Numbered from the stretch's first letter, positions 9,349 through 17,093 are shown. The stretch: DNA of 64,000 bases from Bacteroidia bacterium (GCA_020852255.1 JADZBD010000002.1:147307-211306); one strand, 5' to 3'. The notes: generated from the letters alone by a model not told the origin. Translations and numbers: made by a program.

Positions 9349-9378
9349 TAAAGTTAAAACCGATATGAAATTAAACAA
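9349..9378 (-). promoter_or_regulatory. Promoter of the Lys-rich gene (-33/-7)
   Basis: On the minus strand TTTG (to 9376) is followed by exactly 19 bp and then TAACTTTA (9356 to 9349), one base off the Bacteroidota -7 consensus TA-N2-TTTG. The predicted start of transcription is about 45 bp before the ATG at 9299. Confidence 0.55.
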
Positions 9379-9583
9379 AAAACGTTTAAGAGATTCCGCA
9401 CGAAAAAGCGCAGGAATCGCAAATTTATCTTTTTTTCAATCCACCTCCCTTTTTTCAGCCGGAGGGCGGCAGGCCGGGGGCCTTCTGTAACCTTTGCCTT
9501 TACTTTGCCGTACCACAATAAAAACGGTCTCCCTCCGTTTACATCCCATCCCCCTCCCCTGCATTCTGCCCCCTTTGATTCCT

Positions 9584-9628
9584 GTTTGATTGAGGAATGA
9601 GCTGATTTTCAGCTAATTCGAATCAAAC
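9584..9628 (+). other. Long hairpin in the leader of tonB
   Basis: The 428-bp gap between the Lys-rich gene and tonB has no open frame I believe. It holds a nested inverted repeat: outer arms GTTTGATT / AATCAAAC (9584-9591, 9621-9628), then GAAT / ATTC and inner arms AGCTGA / TCAGCT with a TTT loop. Only one mismatch and a small bulge interrupt it. It ends about 100 bp before tonB and has no T tract, so it is more likely a leader structure or operator than a terminator. Confidence 0.5.
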
Positions 9629-9727
9629 ATCCCTCTCAAGCCTCCAGGTGTTCCTAGGTCAAATTATGGAATTCCGCGCTTCGGCGCATCCAAATGACAG
9701 AATCGTATCACTAAAAAAACACCTGAC

Positions 9728-10513
9728 ATGATCCAAAGTAACCGCACCGGAAGAGGCCTCAACGAGGTGGTCTTCGAGAACCGAAACAAGATGTATGGCG
9801 CTTATGCACTCCGCAAAGAGGAGGACAAACGCACCCTTTTGGGGCTTCTTTTTACCTGTCTGATATTCGCCGCCGCCGCCATTGGAACACATTTCGGCGG
9901 AGGAGAGCCGGTAAAAGCTCTGGTGAACATCCTCGATAACGCTAAAGAACCTGACTCCGTGAAAGTGTATGTGTTCGAGAACCCGTGGGAAGATAAAGAA
10001 ATAGAAAAAACAAAGGAGACCGTGTCAAAACCAAAAACCGCTGATGCGAATTATACGCCCTCTAACACAGAGGACGACAGCATTAAAACGGTTGTGGATT
10101 TAAATACCTCACTGATTGGTCCCAGCAACGGAGATACCGGCACCACAGGTACTGGCGATCACAACGGACTCATCAGTGTTGTAAAGCCCGAACCCGTGGA
10201 TACTTCCGTTCAGGTACTCACCCATACCATGCCCGCCTTCAGCGGTGATTTTCTGCGCTGGCTAAAAAAATCAACAGTTTATCCCCAGCTGGCAAAAGAC
10301 AACGGCATCGACGGAAAAGTGTACGTAAACTTTGTGATCAACGAGCAGGGCGAGGTCACCCGGCTGAAAATCGTGAATCCGAAAGCCAACAGTCTCCTGA
10401 AAAACGAAGCCCTCCGGGTGATGAGCAGCTGTCCGAAGTGGACCCCCGGGAATAACGGCAAGCACAACGTGAAAGTATCTATGACAGTACCTTTTAATTT
10501 CGAGTTAAAATAG
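9728..10513 (+). CDS. TonB-family energy transducer (first copy)
   Basis: A 261-residue protein. The N terminus (NEVVFENRNKMYGAYALR) is the motif that precedes the membrane segment in Bacteroidota TonB proteins. One membrane helix lies near residues 37-57, followed by a polar, Thr/Lys-rich periplasmic linker. The C-terminal TonB domain (about 170-261) contains YPQLAKDNGIDGKVYVNFVI and SCPKWTPGNNGKHNVKVSM. It carries proton-motive energy from ExbBD to outer-membrane receptors. A strong terminator follows, so it is probably a single-gene unit before exbB. Confidence 0.88.
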   Translation: MIQSNRTGRGLNEVVFENRNKMYGAYALRKEEDKRTLLGLLFTCLIFAAAAIGTHFGGGEPVKALVNILDNAKEPDSVKVYVFENPWEDKEIEKTKETVSKPKTADANYTPSNTEDDSIKTVVDLNTSLIGPSNGDTGTTGTGDHNGLISVVKPEPVDTSVQVLTHTMPAFSGDFLRWLKKSTVYPQLAKDNGIDGKVYVNFVINEQGEVTRLKIVNPKANSLLKNEALRVMSSCPKWTPGNNGKHNVKVSMTVPFNFELK

Positions 10514-10540
10514 AAACCTTTTAAAACGGACTCCGTACTA

Positions 10541-10576
10541 ACAACCGGCTGTTTAAAAAGTCGGTTGTTTGTTTTT
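10541..10576 (+). terminator. Terminator between tonB and exbB
   Basis: A 10-bp stem (ACAACCGGCT / AGTCGGTTGT, one G-T pair) with an 8-base loop is followed by TTGTTTTT. It separates tonB from the exbB unit. Confidence 0.8.
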
Positions 10577-10626
10577 AATAAGCAAAAGCATGGGGGTAAC
10601 TTTACTCTTTAACCAAAAGGAAGAAC

Positions 10627-11352
10627 ATGCTGAATGTGATCTTGCAGCTAACGATGACCGCGGGTGCGGATACGGTGAAGAACGCCGTGGTGAACACCCC
10701 CATTACTCCCGGTCTTACCCCTCCCCCGCCTGAACCCCTGACCTTGCTGGAACTTTTGTGGAAGGGTGGTCCGGTGATGATTCCCATTGGAATTCTTTTT
10801 GTGATGGCGTTGTACTTTTTCATCGAAAGGCTGATTGTAGTAAGCCGTGCATCCAAAAGTCCTTCCAATTTTATTCCCAGCTTAAAAGACTTCATATCCG
10901 GTGGCAACATGGACGCGGCAAAAGCGTTGTGCATGAGCACCTCCAGCCCGGCATCCAAAATGATACTTAAAGGCATAGGCAAACTGGGCAAACCCATCAA
11001 AGAGATAGAACAAAGTATGGAGAACAGCGGAAAGCTGGAGCTCTTCCGCCTGGAACGGAACCTGGGTGTACTTGGAATTATCGGACGTATTGCCCCTATG
11101 CTGGGATTCATCGGAACGATCGTGGGAGTGATCAATATTTTTTACAAGATAGCCCTGGCCAATACCGTGGAGATTGATGTGATCTCAGAAGGATTGTACC
11201 AGAAGATGATCACCTCGGCGGGCGGACTTACGGTGGGAATATTCGCCTTTGCCTGTCATTACATCATTCAGAGCATGGTTGACCGAAAGGCACAGGCTAT
11301 GGAAGCTGAGTCCATGGAATTTCTGGATATCATTCAATCACCGGGGCGCTGA
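10627..11352 (+). CDS. exbB: ExbB/TolQ/MotA-type proton channel protein
   Basis: A 241-residue inner-membrane protein with three hydrophobic segments (about 50-70, 145-167 and 195-220). The TolQ/ExbB signature GIIGRIAPMLGFIGTIVGVI spans the second helix, with the SAGGLTVGIFAF stretch in the third. It forms the proton-conducting core with ExbD and powers TonB. It is followed by exbD after 2 bp and sits in an exbB-exbD-tonB-folC unit. A weak -7-like TAACTTTA is present at 10597-10604. Confidence 0.92.
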   Translation: MLNVILQLTMTAGADTVKNAVVNTPITPGLTPPPPEPLTLLELLWKGGPVMIPIGILFVMALYFFIERLIVVSRASKSPSNFIPSLKDFISGGNMDAAKALCMSTSSPASKMILKGIGKLGKPIKEIEQSMENSGKLELFRLERNLGVLGIIGRIAPMLGFIGTIVGVINIFYKIALANTVEIDVISEGLYQKMITSAGGLTVGIFAFACHYIIQSMVDRKAQAMEAESMEFLDIIQSPGR

Positions 11353-11354
11353 AC

Positions 11355-11759
11355 ATGAACATCAGAAGAAAGAAACGGGAAGGAGTGGAGGTCTTTACGG
11401 ACTCCCTCAACGATATTATGTTCTTTCTGCTGTTGTTCTTTCTCATTCTTTCCACACTGGCCAATCCCAGTGTGATCAAGGTGAATCTTCCCACCTCTAA
11501 AAACAATGTAGATGTAGAAACACAACCCGTGTTTGTATATATGAACGCAGAGCGCCAGTATTATGTGAACCGTAAAATGGTGGATTATTTCAACCTGGAG
11601 AAGGCCATTCAGCAGGAGATCGGCACCAATCCGAAGGCTACCCTGTCGCTCAACTTTGATAATTCCCTTACAGTACAGGATCTGGTGGAGGTAATGGAGA
11701 TCGGCGCGAAGCTGAAAACGAAAATGGTTATTGCCACAAAACCGGCTAACGCGAACTGA
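11355..11759 (+). CDS. exbD: ExbD/TolR biopolymer transport protein
   Basis: A 134-residue protein with one N-terminal membrane helix (about 18-40). The stretch FTDSLNDIMFFLLLFFLIL holds the ion-carrying aspartate of the ExbD/TolR family, and the rest is a periplasmic domain with VNLPTSK early on. It works with ExbB to energise TonB. It starts 2 bp after exbB and ends 1 bp before the second tonB, so translation is probably coupled. Confidence 0.9.
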   Translation: MNIRRKKREGVEVFTDSLNDIMFFLLLFFLILSTLANPSVIKVNLPTSKNNVDVETQPVFVYMNAERQYYVNRKMVDYFNLEKAIQQEIGTNPKATLSLNFDNSLTVQDLVEVMEIGAKLKTKMVIATKPANAN

Positions 11760-11760
11760 G

Positions 11761-12537
11761 ATGGACTACGCAAAAACAGCGGCAAAAGACAGAGCCATCG
11801 CGGGCAGCGGAACAGTAGGGTTCCTCTTGTTAATGCTCCTTTTTCTGATCTGGTACAAGATTATACCCCCCGATCCACCTTTTGAACCATCGCTGAAGGC
11901 CGGCATTGAAGTAGATTTTGGTACCGATCCGGAGGGCATGGGAAACGATCATTCGATGACGCCGTACAATCCTGATGATGCCAACAACAGCAACAATAGC
12001 AGCAGTCCGACGAGTCCGCCGGATGATCAGCAGCTAACGCAGGACGACGGTGAGGTTCCCACCAAACCGAAAACCGACAAGCCGAAAACGAACACTACGA
12101 ATGCGGATCCAACGGATCAGAACCTTCTCAACGCGCTGAACAATATCGGTAATGATGGGCCCACGAATAATTCTTCCGACGGCGATGGCAACAAGCCCGG
12201 CAATCAGGGCGATCCGAACGGCACCAATTCCAACAATTATGACGGGCCGCCCGGCGAAGGCGGACCGGGTCTGCAGTGGAGTCTGAATGGGCGGAAGATG
12301 AAGAACCCTCCACCGGCGATCAACGATTTTGATGAAGAAGGTGTTATTGTAGTGGACATAACCGTTAACGAGAAGGGGAAAGTGACCTGGGCAGAAGTAA
12401 ACCGTTCAAAATCCAAAAATCCTAATTATTCGCTCTGTCAGAAAGCGAGGCAGGCCGCATTCCTCACCAAATTCAGTGAGAGCGGAGGGAACAACGAACA
12501 GCGCGGGAGCATCACCTTCATCTTCACACTGAAGTGA
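11761..12537 (+). CDS. TonB-family energy transducer (second copy)
   Basis: A 258-residue protein started at the ATG at 11761 directly after exbD; a longer start would overlap exbD needlessly. It has one membrane helix (about 17-36) with a Pro-rich boundary (PPDPPFEPS), then a long Asn/Ser/Gly/Pro linker (about 65-180), and a short TonB-type C-terminal domain (EEGVIVVDITVNEKGKVTWA). The N-terminal motif of the first tonB is absent. Its pairing with exbBD suggests it is the dedicated partner of this motor. The last bases overlap the folC start. Confidence 0.82.
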   Translation: MDYAKTAAKDRAIAGSGTVGFLLLMLLFLIWYKIIPPDPPFEPSLKAGIEVDFGTDPEGMGNDHSMTPYNPDDANNSNNSSSPTSPPDDQQLTQDDGEVPTKPKTDKPKTNTTNADPTDQNLLNALNNIGNDGPTNNSSDGDGNKPGNQGDPNGTNSNNYDGPPGEGGPGLQWSLNGRKMKNPPPAINDFDEEGVIVVDITVNEKGKVTWAEVNRSKSKNPNYSLCQKARQAAFLTKFSESGGNNEQRGSITFIFTLK

Positions 12538-13838
12538 GCTGGCAGAAAACGCTCGATTACCTCTACTCCACTCTTCCCATGTTTCATCGCACAGGGCCCG
12601 CCGCGCTGAAGCCGGGTTTAGGCAACACGCGGGCGCTGCTGGAAGTGTTAGGTGAACCACATGAAAATTTCCGCAGTATACATATAGCCGGTACGAACGG
12701 CAAGGGAAGTACCTCACATATTATCGCATCCATCCTGCGCGCGGCGGGGTACAGAGTAGGATTATATACTTCTCCGCATGTAAAAGATCTGAGGGAGCGC
12801 ATCCGCATCAATGGAAAAATGATTCCGCGGGAACGCGTTATTGCTTTTGTAAAAAAACACAAAAAAGAATTTGAGCGTATAAAGCCCTCTTTCTTTGAAA
12901 TGATGGTAGGACTGGCTTTTGATCATTTTTCAAGGAACAAGGTAGACATTGCCGTGATCGAGACCGGTTTGGGCGGGCGTCTGGACAGTACGAACGTGCT
13001 GGATCCGGAGTTGTCGGTGATCACGAACATCAGTTACGATCATACTAATTTGCTTGGGAAGACCCTTCGCAGGATTGCGGAGGAGAAAGGCGGTATCATT
13101 AAGGAGAGTGGTCTGGTAGTGATCGGGGAAAAGCAAAAAGATTCATGGCCCGTATTCCGGCGCATCGCGAAGAAAAAAAACGCGGATCTGAGGAGTGCGG
13201 AAGATGCCTACCGGATCAGCAATCTGCGCAATGTATGGTCGAAGGGAAAACTGTGTTTGCAGTGTGATATTTCCGTAAAAGGCACGCGGCGTGTTTTCCG
13301 CGACGTAAAATGCGATCTGCCGGGTTACTACCAGGCGAAGAATATCCGCACGGCTTTGCTGGCGGTTGAATTGCTGAGCCGCCACCGCAACCTGAAGATT
13401 AATCTGCGTCATGCAGGAGAGGGACTATACAACGTGATGAAGAACACGGGGCTTCGCGGGCGGTGGGAGGTGCTGCGGCAGCATCCGGCGGTGATTGCAG
13501 ATGTGGCACACAATGAGGCGGGCATGAAAGCGGTGCTGGAGATGCTGGAAGAAACGCCGCATGAGAACCTGCACATCATTTTCGGTGTGGTGGGAGATAA
13601 GAGTCCGGTTCGTTTATTAAAACGCCTGCCGAAAGAAGCGTTCTATCATTTTTGCCGTGCGAACATTGAGCGCGCCATGCCGGTAGATGAGCTGGTGAAG
13701 AGGGCCGGAAAATACGGCCTGCACGGAGTGTGCTATCCGGATGTAAAACAGGCCTTGAAAGGCGCTCGGGCGATGGCCGGCAAGAAAGACCTTGTGCTGG
13801 TAACAGGCAGTGTGTTTGTAGTGGCGGAGGTAATGTGA
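12534..13838 (+). CDS. folC: Folylpolyglutamate / dihydrofolate synthase
   Basis: FolC adds glutamate to folates in the cytoplasm and in many bacteria also makes dihydrofolate. Residues 9-26 (YSTLPMFHRTGPAALKPG) and IAGTNGKGSTSHIIASIL (ATP loop) are the family N-terminal signatures. ETGLGGRLDSTN and NISYDHTNLLG follow. The start is a GTG at 12534 overlapping the tonB stop (GTGA), chosen because the conserved region before PMFHR would be lost from any later ATG. At 434 residues the length is normal. Confidence 0.92.
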   Translation: MSWQKTLDYLYSTLPMFHRTGPAALKPGLGNTRALLEVLGEPHENFRSIHIAGTNGKGSTSHIIASILRAAGYRVGLYTSPHVKDLRERIRINGKMIPRERVIAFVKKHKKEFERIKPSFFEMMVGLAFDHFSRNKVDIAVIETGLGGRLDSTNVLDPELSVITNISYDHTNLLGKTLRRIAEEKGGIIKESGLVVIGEKQKDSWPVFRRIAKKKNADLRSAEDAYRISNLRNVWSKGKLCLQCDISVKGTRRVFRDVKCDLPGYYQAKNIRTALLAVELLSRHRNLKINLRHAGEGLYNVMKNTGLRGRWEVLRQHPAVIADVAHNEAGMKAVLEMLEETPHENLHIIFGVVGDKSPVRLLKRLPKEAFYHFCRANIERAMPVDELVKRAGKYGLHGVCYPDVKQALKGARAMAGKKDLVLVTGSVFVVAEVM

Positions 13839-13877
13839 GTTCAAGGGGGAATTTTCAAAATGCTAAATTTGCCCTCC

Positions 13878-13930
13878 GGGCAATTAGCCTATACGCAGTA
13901 GCGTACAGGCAGGCTTAGTTGGTTCTTTAG
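13878..13930 (+). repeat. Broken tRNA-Val 5' fragment with hairpin insert (copy A)
   Basis: GGGCAATTAGC (13878-13888) equals the first 11 bases of the tRNA-Val(GAC) gene that starts 59 bp later. It is interrupted by a 26-bp palindrome (GCCTATACGC, loop AGTA, GCGTACAGGC, then AGG), and continues as CTTAGTTGGTT, the D-arm of the same tRNA. It then decays. It is a tRNA relic carrying a small hairpin at the TAGC^TC point. Confidence 0.7.
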
Positions 13931-13936
13931 TAGGAT

Positions 13937-14011
13937 GGGCAATTAGCTCAGTTGGTTTAGAGCACTACCTCGACAAGGTAGGGGTCACAGGTTCGAATCC
14001 CGTATTGCCCA
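13937..14011 (+). tRNA. tRNA-Val (anticodon GAC)
   Basis: A 75-base cloverleaf: acceptor GGGCAAT / ATTGCCC with discriminator A, D arm GCTC / GAGC, anticodon stem CTACC / GGTAG with loop TCGACAA (anticodon GAC at 13972-13974), and T arm ACAGG TTCGAAT CCCGT. CCA is not encoded. Position 33 reads C where U is almost universal. Confidence 0.92.
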
Positions 14012-14075
14012 CGATGCAAGTGTATTGTTCTAATATTCAATTACTTGCAATATTTTCATGAATTCTGTAAAATAG

Positions 14076-14083
14076 TATATTTG
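14076..14083 (+). promoter_or_regulatory. Candidate -7 element for the second tRNA-Val unit
   Basis: TATATTTG matches TA-N2-TTTG and sits 13 bp before the tRNA relic and about 78 bp before tRNA-Val(TAC). An upstream TTTTC ends 18 bp before it in place of a clean -33. Confidence 0.4.
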
Positions 14084-14096
14084 CATCCCTCAATTA

Positions 14097-14148
14097 GGGA
14101 GCTTAGCCTATACAAAATAGCGTATAGGCAGGCTCAGTTGGTTCAGAG
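14097..14148 (+). repeat. Broken tRNA-Val 5' fragment with hairpin insert (copy B)
   Basis: GGGAGCTTAGC (14097-14107) equals the first 11 bases of the tRNA-Val(TAC) gene 64 bp downstream. A perfect 8-bp stem (GCCTATAC / GTATAGGC, loop AAAATAGC) plus AGG interrupts it. It then resumes as CTCAGTTGGTTCAGAG, the tRNA D arm. The insertion point TAGC^TC is the same as in copy A. Confidence 0.75.
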
Positions 14149-14160
14149 TAAGAATTAAAT

Positions 14161-14235
14161 GGGAGCTTAGCTCAGCTGGTTCAGAGCACCTGCCTTACAA
14201 GCAGGGGGTCACAGGTTCGAACCCTGTAGCTCCCA
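14161..14235 (+). tRNA. tRNA-Val (anticodon TAC)
   Basis: A 75-base cloverleaf: acceptor GGGAGCT / AGCTCCC with discriminator A, D arm GCTC / GAGC, anticodon stem CCTGC / GCAGG with loop CTTACAA (anticodon TAC), and T arm ACAGG TTCGAAC CCTGT. CCA is not encoded. Its 3' end is the left edge of the island repeat. Confidence 0.95.
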
Positions 14236-14278
14236 CCCAACGAAATCAAGCCTTTCAGAAGTACTGAAAGGCTTTTTT
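14229..14278 (+). repeat. Left 50-bp direct repeat (attL-like) of the island
   Basis: These 50 bases (the last 7 of tRNA-Val(TAC), its flank and its terminator) recur identically at 24499-24548. Together they bound 10.3 kb that holds hip and restriction genes. Duplication of a tRNA 3' end plus terminator is the usual footprint of tRNA-targeted integration. Confidence 0.8.
14248..14278 (+). terminator. Terminator of tRNA-Val(TAC)
   Basis: An 11-bp perfect stem (AAGCCTTTCAG / CTGAAAGGCTT) with AAGTA loop ends in a run of six T. It is duplicated in the right repeat. Confidence 0.85.
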
Positions 14279-14291
14279 GTAAAGCATACTT

Positions 14292-15251
14292 TTATTTCTG
14301 CATGAGGACATTGTATCTCCTGTTCATCACCTCATTATAGTTGCTCTTCATTCCGGCAGAGAGAAAAGAATTCTCTACCCATTGTTGCGCAAGGGGGCGG
14401 CTTTCACGGAATCTGTTAAATACATTTTTTACCTGCTTATCATTTAATCCAAGCAGAAGACCCAGGCGTTCGAAATGCCCGCCCTGCAGCTTCCTCTTTT
14501 TACCTTCCAGCGTCAGTGCCAGTTCCTCCGTATCCTCCGGATTCACCACACTTACGTTGAGCAGATCGTAGGCCGGAGCGAGCAACCAGTGCCCGCCAGA
14601 CAGGATCATCGAAAAGTTTTTCAGGTGCATGTCGTTGTTCCCTGTAAGGAAACAAAAGACACACAACTCAAAAAACCGGACGGTATCCAATAAGGTGTTA
14701 TCAGAATTCTGATGTATCGCCTTTCCCACGCGTTCCAATGAACTCTTATACTTGTCATGGGCTTCCAGGACCTGAAACATATCCAGCATGTGAATTTTTT
14801 CTCCGCTATCGGATCTGTCGATCCGTTTAGTGACGTAGGACAGCTCACCCGATTGCAGACGTATTAAACTTGACTTCACAGTACGTATTTCAAACGCATC
14901 GGCGATGCGCATGGTGACATGCTCATTCTGGGGCATTTCGGGGTAATGCTCAGAGGGTGGCTTGAAAATGAAATTTCCTCCCAGTGCGCCAACAACGGTC
15001 AGACGAGATTTGTTTTTAGTTCCTATCGTATCTTTCACCAGCGACAGGGATAATTTGGGTTGTACACCCGGCACGGCAATGCTCCGCTCTACGATACTCT
15101 TCGCCAGTTCCGACATTTGGCCGATTGTGTAGGGTAAGGCGGGCGCGGTTGTTGTTCCAAAAAACTCCATGCTGCATTTTTCATGGAACTCGCTGTTACT
15201 CTCAGCCTCCAGTTTTTGATAACAATACAAGCATTTCCTATTCATCTTCAC
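14292..15251 (-). CDS. HipA-like Ser/Thr kinase, C-terminal part (HipT-like toxin)
   Basis: A 319-residue protein matching the kinase core of HipA without its N-terminal subdomain, which is encoded by the gene before it. Visible motifs are a glycine-loop-like VPGVQPKLSLSL, FIFKPPSEHYPEMPQNEH (nucleotide-binding Lys and Glu), the catalytic loop TGNNDMHLKNFSM and the metal-binding LAPAYDLLNV. HipA/HipT kinases phosphorylate tRNA synthetases and arrest growth; the target of this one is unknown. The zinc-like CLYCYQKL at the N terminus is common in split versions. It overlaps the small gene upstream by 14 bp, so expression should be coupled. Confidence 0.85.
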   Translation of the reverse strand: MKMNRKCLYCYQKLEAESNSEFHEKCSMEFFGTTTAPALPYTIGQMSELAKSIVERSIAVPGVQPKLSLSLVKDTIGTKNKSRLTVVGALGGNFIFKPPSEHYPEMPQNEHVTMRIADAFEIRTVKSSLIRLQSGELSYVTKRIDRSDSGEKIHMLDMFQVLEAHDKYKSSLERVGKAIHQNSDNTLLDTVRFFELCVFCFLTGNNDMHLKNFSMILSGGHWLLAPAYDLLNVSVVNPEDTEELALTLEGKKRKLQGGHFERLGLLLGLNDKQVKNVFNRFRESRPLAQQWVENSFLSAGMKSNYNEVMNRRYNVLMQK

Positions 15252-15570
15252 CCGGAATTTGTTTAACGCTTACCGCCCCGATGCAATTCCCGCAGCAGGC
15301 CAAAAGCAGTCCCATCCGGTCGTTCGGATTTACTTTCCAGTTCTTCGATGCGATATCCAGGAGCCATCCTTCAGGAATAAGGCCTTCAAAAAATGGGAAC
15401 AACCGGTTTTCGATATACGGACGTTCAGTAATGGGCATTGAAAAAGTGATGAACTGCCCGGGGTACTTTAAGGCATATTCCTTTTCATACAGAAAGGTGT
15501 ATTGGCCATCATCCGTTTCCGTCAGGACACCTGCGAGTTCATCTTTGTAGTATATTTTTGCGCGCCTCAT
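15238..15570 (-). CDS. HipA N-terminal subdomain protein (HipS-like)
   Basis: A 110-residue protein with the layout of the HipA N-terminal subdomain: YYKDELAGVLTETDDGQYTFLYEKEYA at the start, then FITFSMPITERPY and LFPFFEGLIPEGWLLDI, which is the family motif. In tripartite HipBST systems the separate small HipS protein acts as the antitoxin for HipT. The same split is common in Bacteroidota, so a fully equivalent role is inference. It overlaps hipB by 4 bp (ATGA). Confidence 0.8.
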   Translation of the reverse strand: MRRAKIYYKDELAGVLTETDDGQYTFLYEKEYALKYPGQFITFSMPITERPYIENRLFPFFEGLIPEGWLLDIASKNWKVNPNDRMGLLLACCGNCIGAVSVKQIPGEDE

Positions 15571-15800
15571 TTTTCTTCCGGGTTCTCCTTTTTCAATAAC
15601 AGTTCTCTTTGACTTACGGGAACCAATACATGTCCGAACATTTTAAGAACCTGGTTTACTTTTTCCAGTTTTACATTTTCTTTCCCCTGTTCAATTTTTC
15701 GCACTATGGTGAGCGCCACGCCTGCTCTTTCGGCGAACTGTGCCTGGGTCAGACGGGCGTCTTTGCGTTTACTTTTTACAAATTCGGACAAGGATTTCAT
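15567..15800 (-). CDS. HipB-like helix-turn-helix repressor
   Basis: A 77-residue XRE-type DNA-binding protein. The HTH is visible in LTQAQFAERAGVALTIVRKIE (about 17-37), followed by GKENVKLEKVNQVLKMFG. The start is set at the ATG at 15800 (MKSLSEF), because the ATG at 15815 lies within the palindrome ATGCGATCGCAT that looks like its operator. It should repress its own operon and help restrain the kinase. Confidence 0.85.
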   Translation of the reverse strand: MKSLSEFVKSKRKDARLTQAQFAERAGVALTIVRKIEQGKENVKLEKVNQVLKMFGHVLVPVSQRELLLKKENPEEK

Positions 15801-15803
15801 TAT

Positions 15804-15895
15804 ATGCGATCGCATTTATTATTTGCAAATATAGATATTTATATGCTATCTCGTATAATATCACAATTAATAAGCATATTGTATGCATTCGCATA
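15804..15895 (-). promoter_or_regulatory. HipB-type operator palindromes
   Basis: Upstream of hipB there are three related palindromes in 92 bp: ATGCGATCGCAT (15804-15815), TATGCTATCTCGTATA (15842-15857, imperfect) and TATGCATTCGCATA (15882-15895). The last overlaps GCATA-TTG-TATGC (15874-15886). The repeated half site TATGC with its inverse resembles the two-half-site operators of HipB repressors. The rest of the gap to 16029 is AT-rich, with no gene seen. Confidence 0.55.
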
Positions 15896-15996
15896 TAATA
15901 TAGCGCTTCTTCGCAGCAAATCGCCCGGTTTCAATAAAAGCATAACTTATTGATTACCAATAAACAAATTAACATTGCCTCGAAAACAGCCGCCCC

Positions 15997-16022
15997 AGGG
16001 CCCACCCCTTGTGCTGGGCCCT
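15997..16022 (-). terminator. GC-rich hairpin downstream of the nuclease fragment
   Basis: A perfect 8-bp inverted repeat (AGGGCCCA / TGGGCCCT) with a 10-base loop lies 8 bp beyond the stop of the minus-strand pseudogene. The T tract after it is weak, so terminator function is uncertain. Confidence 0.4.
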
Positions 16023-16029
16023 CCCCTTT

Positions 16030-16178
16030 TCAGATCTCCAGCATCATCACCGAGTGATCACTTATCTTTTTTTTTCTTTCTTCATGGGAATAGGCACAGG
16101 AGAGGAGGCGATCCTTCAAATTGACTGAGATGAAAAAATGATCTATCCTGAATCCGTTCTTTGTCCGGTTAGAGTACC
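16030..16178 (-). pseudogene. Duplicated 3' fragment of the EEP nuclease gene
   Basis: These 149 bp are a diverged in-frame copy of the last 152 bp (17163-17314) of the nuclease gene 1.1 kb away, one codon shorter at the end. The translation retains SNRTKNGFRIDHFF and ISDHSVMMLEI with the RIDH and SDH active-site motifs. It has no start and no N-terminal domain. It is a relic of a tandem duplication. Confidence 0.85.
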
Positions 16179-16263
16179 GATAGAAGTTGAGAATCCGTCT
16201 CCCGGCAGCGCGGAAAAAATGGCCTCAAAAAAAGCCAGGAGCATCCTGGTATTTCGGGGCAAA

Positions 16264-16626
16264 TTACTTCATCCTCTTCTCAAACCCCTCAAAAAACTCC
16301 CGGCACACCTTTTCGCATCTGCCGTCATCCGGGCGGTAAGTATGTGGTGGACCAAGATCAGCACTGATCAGAGGGACGGATTCCGGTTCGGTGTTCAGGT
16401 AAAACAAACTTGGCGCCTTTCGGTTTTTGAAACCCGGATCGCTTAGCACACGTGAGCGAATGAATGCCGCCCAGGTACGGCTGGAATCCACCTGCAGGGT
16501 TTCTACGGCAATAGCCCGTGTGGTATGAACATCAATTGCGACAATCATCATGACATCCGGAGAATCCTTAATTTTTACCCATCGGGTATCAAGGCAGATG
16601 ATGGAGAGGTAGGAGGTGGTTTTCAT
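16264..16626 (-). CDS. Unknown protein, possibly a transposase remnant
   Basis: A 120-residue open frame with no signal or membrane segment. The N-terminal part (IICLDTRWVKIK, then MMIVAIDVHTTRAIAVETL and SRTWAAFIRSRV) has the look of a DDE-transposase core strand region (Asp on a first strand, an A-I-D strand, then S-x3-W). The rest does not continue the fold and no terminal inverted repeats were seen. It could be an unrelated small protein. It lies 11 bp after the truncated rhuM. Confidence 0.35.
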   Translation of the reverse strand: MKTTSYLSIICLDTRWVKIKDSPDVMMIVAIDVHTTRAIAVETLQVDSSRTWAAFIRSRVLSDPGFKNRKAPSLFYLNTEPESVPLISADLGPPHTYRPDDGRCEKVCREFFEGFEKRMK

Positions 16627-16637
16627 TGGCTAATAAA

Positions 16638-17093
16638 CTAACTCGCTTCCTGCATCTGCAAGGAGTCCGTTCTGGCGGATTGCTCGATAAGTTTTACCAT
16701 TTTGCCCAGTTCATCGAGGCGTTTTTGATTGATGGAATATCCCTTTACCAGGTATTCCTTCAATCTTTGTGTGGCCCATTGGCGGAATTGGGTTCCTCTC
16801 TTTGAATTAACCCTATACCCGACGGATATGATTGCATCCAGGTTATAATGCAGTACCTCCCTTTTTACTTTGCGGTCGCCCTCTGTTTGAACTTGTGCAA
16901 ATTTTGCACAGGTTCGTTTTTCATCTAACTCTTTGGATATGAATATATTACGGAGGTGCTTGGTAATAGAGGAGCGATCTGTTGCAAATAGAATCTCCAA
17001 CTGACCCTGTCTCAGCCATACCGTTTCTTCTTCAAACCGCACATCCACCTCGATTTTGCCATCCTTGGTTCTATAAATCTCTATTTCTTTCAT
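16638..17093 (-). CDS. RhuM-family protein, truncated
   Basis: A 151-residue protein matching the N-terminal part of RhuM (KDGKIEVDVRFEEETVWLRQGQLEILFATDRSSITKHL and NLDAIISVGYRVNSKRGTQFRQWA). Full-length members are roughly twice as long and usually continue into a Fic/Doc-like or coiled region; here the frame ends at ARTDSLQMQEAS. RhuM genes are commonly found beside type I restriction genes on islands, but the function is not known. It is probably a decayed remnant. Confidence 0.7.
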   Translation of the reverse strand: MKEIEIYRTKDGKIEVDVRFEEETVWLRQGQLEILFATDRSSITKHLRNIFISKELDEKRTCAKFAQVQTEGDRKVKREVLHYNLDAIISVGYRVNSKRGTQFRQWATQRLKEYLVKGYSINQKRLDELGKMVKLIEQSARTDSLQMQEAS

